From: Rhodopirellula islandica
GTDB lineage: Bacteria > Planctomycetota > Planctomycetia > Pirellulales > Pirellulaceae
Direction: 5' to 3'
Assembly (NCBI RefSeq): GCF_001027925.1
Contig: NZ_LECT01000050.1
Location: 1-64,000 of the forward strand
Length of the DNA: 64,000 bases
Below are positions 62,054-64,000 of this stretch, piece after piece. The notes beneath the pieces were generated by a model. The model was not told the origin of the DNA. It did no database searches and saw nothing but the letters and a program-made list of their open reading frames with translations. The translations under genes were made by a program, and so were the position numbers. The stretch's first letter is position 1, and each line of letters begins with the position of its first letter.

Positions 62054-63646
62054 ATGACCTCTTCTGCGAACACCACCTCGCCCGCCATCGCTGAAACGAC
62101 TTGGCTCACCGAGCAACGCATCCTGGTACTCGATTTTGGATCGCAATACGCGCAACTGATCGCCCGCCGCGTTCGCGAACAAAACGTCTATTGCCAGATT
62201 GTTCGCCACGACATCTCCGCCGAACGAATCGCGGAACTGGCTCCCAAAGGCATCATCCTCTCGGGCGGCCCGAACAGTGTTTACGAAGAGGGCGCCCCGA
62301 AGTGCGACGAAGGGCTGTTCGACCTGGGCATCCCCGTCCTCGGCATTTGCTACGGAATGCAACTCGCCTGCCAAGCCCTCGGCGGCAAAGTCGACAACAC
62401 ACCCAGCCGCGAATACGGCCGAGCGATGTGCGACTTCGTCGATCGCGATTCGATCTTCCGGGGCATGCAAGAATCCGAACAAGTCTGGATGAGCCACGGT
62501 GACCAGGTGTCACAGATCGCCGATCAGTTCACCGCGATGGCCAAGACATCGACCTGCCCCTACGCCGCGATTCGCCACAACGAGCGTCCGGTGTTCGGAA
62601 TGCAGTTCCACCCCGAAGTCACACACACGCCACACGGCGGCCAAATCCTTCGTAACTTTGTCATCGATGTCTGCGGCTGCGATGGCAGCTGGAAACTGGG
62701 TGACTTCGCCGACGCCGCGATTGAATCGATTCGCAAACAGGTGGGCGACAAACGCGTCATCTGCGGGCTGTCCGGTGGAGTGGATTCCTCTGTTGTCGCC
62801 GCGTTGCTCTACAAAGCCATCGGGCCTCAGCTCTCCTGCATCCTGGTCGACAACGGACTGCTTCGGAAGAACGAACAACAGATCGTGCTGGAAGAGTTCA
62901 GCAACCACTTCAAGACCGACCTGCACATCGTCGAAGCCGAAGACCGATTCCTGACCGATTTGGCTGGCATTGACGAACCACAAGAGAAACGCCGCCGCAT
63001 CGGGCACGCCTTCATCGAGTGCTTCAAAGACGAAGCCGCTAAAATCGACGGCGCCCACTTCTTGGCACAAGGCACGCTGTACCCCGATGTGATTGAAAGC
63101 GGAGCCGACAAGGACGGCCCTGCCGCCACCATCAAGCTGCACCACAATGTCGGCGGACTTCCTGAAGAATTGGGGTTTGAATTGATCGAACCTCTGCGAG
63201 ACTTGTTCAAAGACGAAGTGCGTCGACTCGGTTTGGAACTGGGCCTGCCCGAACAACTCGTCTGGCGTCACCCCTTCCCCGGCCCCGGATTGGCCGTGCG
63301 TTGCTTGGGTGAGATCACCCGAGACAAACTGGTCGTGCTGCGAGAAGCCGACGCGATCGTGGTCGAAGAAATCGAAAACGCAGGACTGTACCGAGAAACC
63401 AGCCAAGCGTTCGCCGTTTTGCTGCCAGTCCAAAGCGTCGGTGTGATGGGCGATGCCCGCACCTACGACAACGCCGTCGCAGTTCGCTGCGTCAACACAG
63501 ACGACTTCATGACCGCGGACTGGAGTCACCTGCCGTACGAACTGCTGGCTCGCATCAGCACCCGAATCATCAACGAAGTCAAAGGCGTCAACCGAGTGTG
63601 TTACGACATCAGCAGCAAACCGCCCGCGACGATCGAATGGGAGTGA
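62054..63646 (+). CDS. guaA: GMP synthase (glutamine-hydrolysing)
   Basis: The 530-aa enzyme makes GMP from XMP. The class I glutamine amidotransferase domain has [20 protein letters not shown], the nucleophile Cys in [13 protein letters not shown], and [15 protein letters not shown]. The ATP-pyrophosphatase domain has [19 protein letters not shown], and the dimer domain ends [21 protein letters not shown], the normal family C-terminus. The frame runs upstream to 61952, but MTSSANTT at 62054 precedes the conserved part by ~20 residues. Confidence 0.97.
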   Translation: MTSSANTTSPAIAETTWLTEQRILVLDFGSQYAQLIARRVREQNVYCQIVRHDISAERIAELAPKGIILSGGPNSVYEEGAPKCDEGLFDLGIPVLGICYGMQLACQALGGKVDNTPSREYGRAMCDFVDRDSIFRGMQESEQVWMSHGDQVSQIADQFTAMAKTSTCPYAAIRHNERPVFGMQFHPEVTHTPHGGQILRNFVIDVCGCDGSWKLGDFADAAIESIRKQVGDKRVICGLSGGVDSSVVAALLYKAIGPQLSCILVDNGLLRKNEQQIVLEEFSNHFKTDLHIVEAEDRFLTDLAGIDEPQEKRRRIGHAFIECFKDEAAKIDGAHFLAQGTLYPDVIESGADKDGPAATIKLHHNVGGLPEELGFELIEPLRDLFKDEVRRLGLELGLPEQLVWRHPFPGPGLAVRCLGEITRDKLVVLREADAIVVEEIENAGLYRETSQAFAVLLPVQSVGVMGDARTYDNAVAVRCVNTDDFMTADWSHLPYELLARISTRIINEVKGVNRVCYDISSKPPATIEWE

Positions 63647-63744
63647 TGCCCGCCACGGCATCCCACCACTAATTCTGTCACTTTGCAATTGAAACAACTG
63701 CAACCGTATTCTCCGCCTCCACCTTCAGCCCTCCAAGCGAAAAC

Positions 63745-64000
63745 ATGGCCGGTCAATTCATTTACCAAATCACCGACCTGACCAAAAAACACGGTCAACG
63801 GAAGATCCTCGAAAACGTCAACCTCGCCTTTTATCCGGGCGCCAAAATCGGTGTGCTCGGCCCCAACGGTGCCGGTAAATCCACCCTGCTGAAAATCATG
63901 GCAGGCATGGACACCGAATTCGAAGGCACCGCACGGTTGGGCAAAGGGTTCACGGTCGGTTACCTCGAACAAGAGCCACCCCTGGACCCAACCAAGACCG
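63745..64000 (+). CDS. ettA: ABC-F protein EttA, 5' part
   Basis: The first ~85 codons are present; the gene runs off the window. [56 protein letters not shown], with the Walker A motif, and [21 protein letters not shown] match the ABC-F translation factor EttA (energy-dependent translational throttle), which binds the ribosomal E site. The start has no strong ribosome site. It follows guaA by ~98 bp on the same strand. Confidence 0.9.
   Translation, partial: MAGQFIYQITDLTKKHGQRKILENVNLAFYPGAKIGVLGPNGAGKSTLLKIMAGMDTEFEGTARLGKGFTVGYLEQEPPLDPTKT

Noticed and set aside
62510-63703. 397-codon frame on the - strand
   Set aside because: Antisense to guaA, which has all catalytic motifs.
1-64000. 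tRNA, rRNA genes and CRISPR arrays
   Set aside because: No cloverleaf-like segments with T-loop signature, no rRNA sequence and no regularly spaced repeat-spacer units were seen.

Overview
The window comes from a planctomycete, most likely Rhodopirellula or a close relative in the Pirellulaceae. The evidence is the set of planctomycete-type genes (DUF1559 protein with a zinc ribbon, double-haem-motif cytochrome, BBP2 porins with cysteine-rich N-termini, large Ser/Thr kinases, degenerate ECF-like protein beside a kinase), scattered housekeeping genes, frequent GTG/TTG starts, and families of GC-rich palindromic intergenic repeats. No rRNA, tRNA, CRISPR array or intact IS was seen.

The main result is chromosomal architecture. 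The octamer GGGCAGGG, which fits the E. coli FtsK-orienting KOPS consensus GGGNAGGG, was found 28 times by reading. It lies on the + strand at 14 of 15 sites left of 31.6 kb and on the - strand at 12 of 13 sites right of it. It is often doubled to a 13-mer. A 28-bp dif-like XerC/XerD site lies at 31663-31690, close to the convergence point, in the gap between the convergent genes cvpA and accA. The window therefore appears to be centred on the replication terminus.

Left arm (1-31.5 kb): CAP-domain protein, dienelactone hydrolase, aspS, an APC permease fused to USP domains, two secreted unknowns among repeats, putA with a DUF167 gene, a thioesterase, a Tat-exported TIM-barrel protein overlapping rsmH, a lipoprotein, an FHA-GAF-histidine kinase, a zinc-ribbon membrane protein, the pair ribF-nrnA, nnrD, a K+ channel, larB, argG, a DUF1559 protein, dtd, a DUF457 membrane protein and cvpA.

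Right arm (31.8-64 kb): the nine genes from accA to the second kinase are all on the - strand: accA with a kinase, a GT4 glycosyltransferase, the flagellar set flhA-flhF-(small membrane protein)-fliA, and an ECF-like gene with a second kinase. Then come yhaM-queC (coupled), a large secreted unknown, a eukaryote-like purB, two paralogous porins, rpmB-gatC, a PP2C phosphatase with an aspartoacylase-like gene, an M20/M42 peptidase, a small HPGHG protein, a cytochrome with trhO, guaA, and the start of ettA.

Mobile or repetitive DNA includes two MITE-like families bounded by TA (14120-14247 with a copy at 33992-34115, and 20051-20177), a 188-bp direct duplication at 45.5-46.1 kb, and REP-like hairpin families. 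One MITE copy supplies the last codons and stop of the glycosyltransferase gene.
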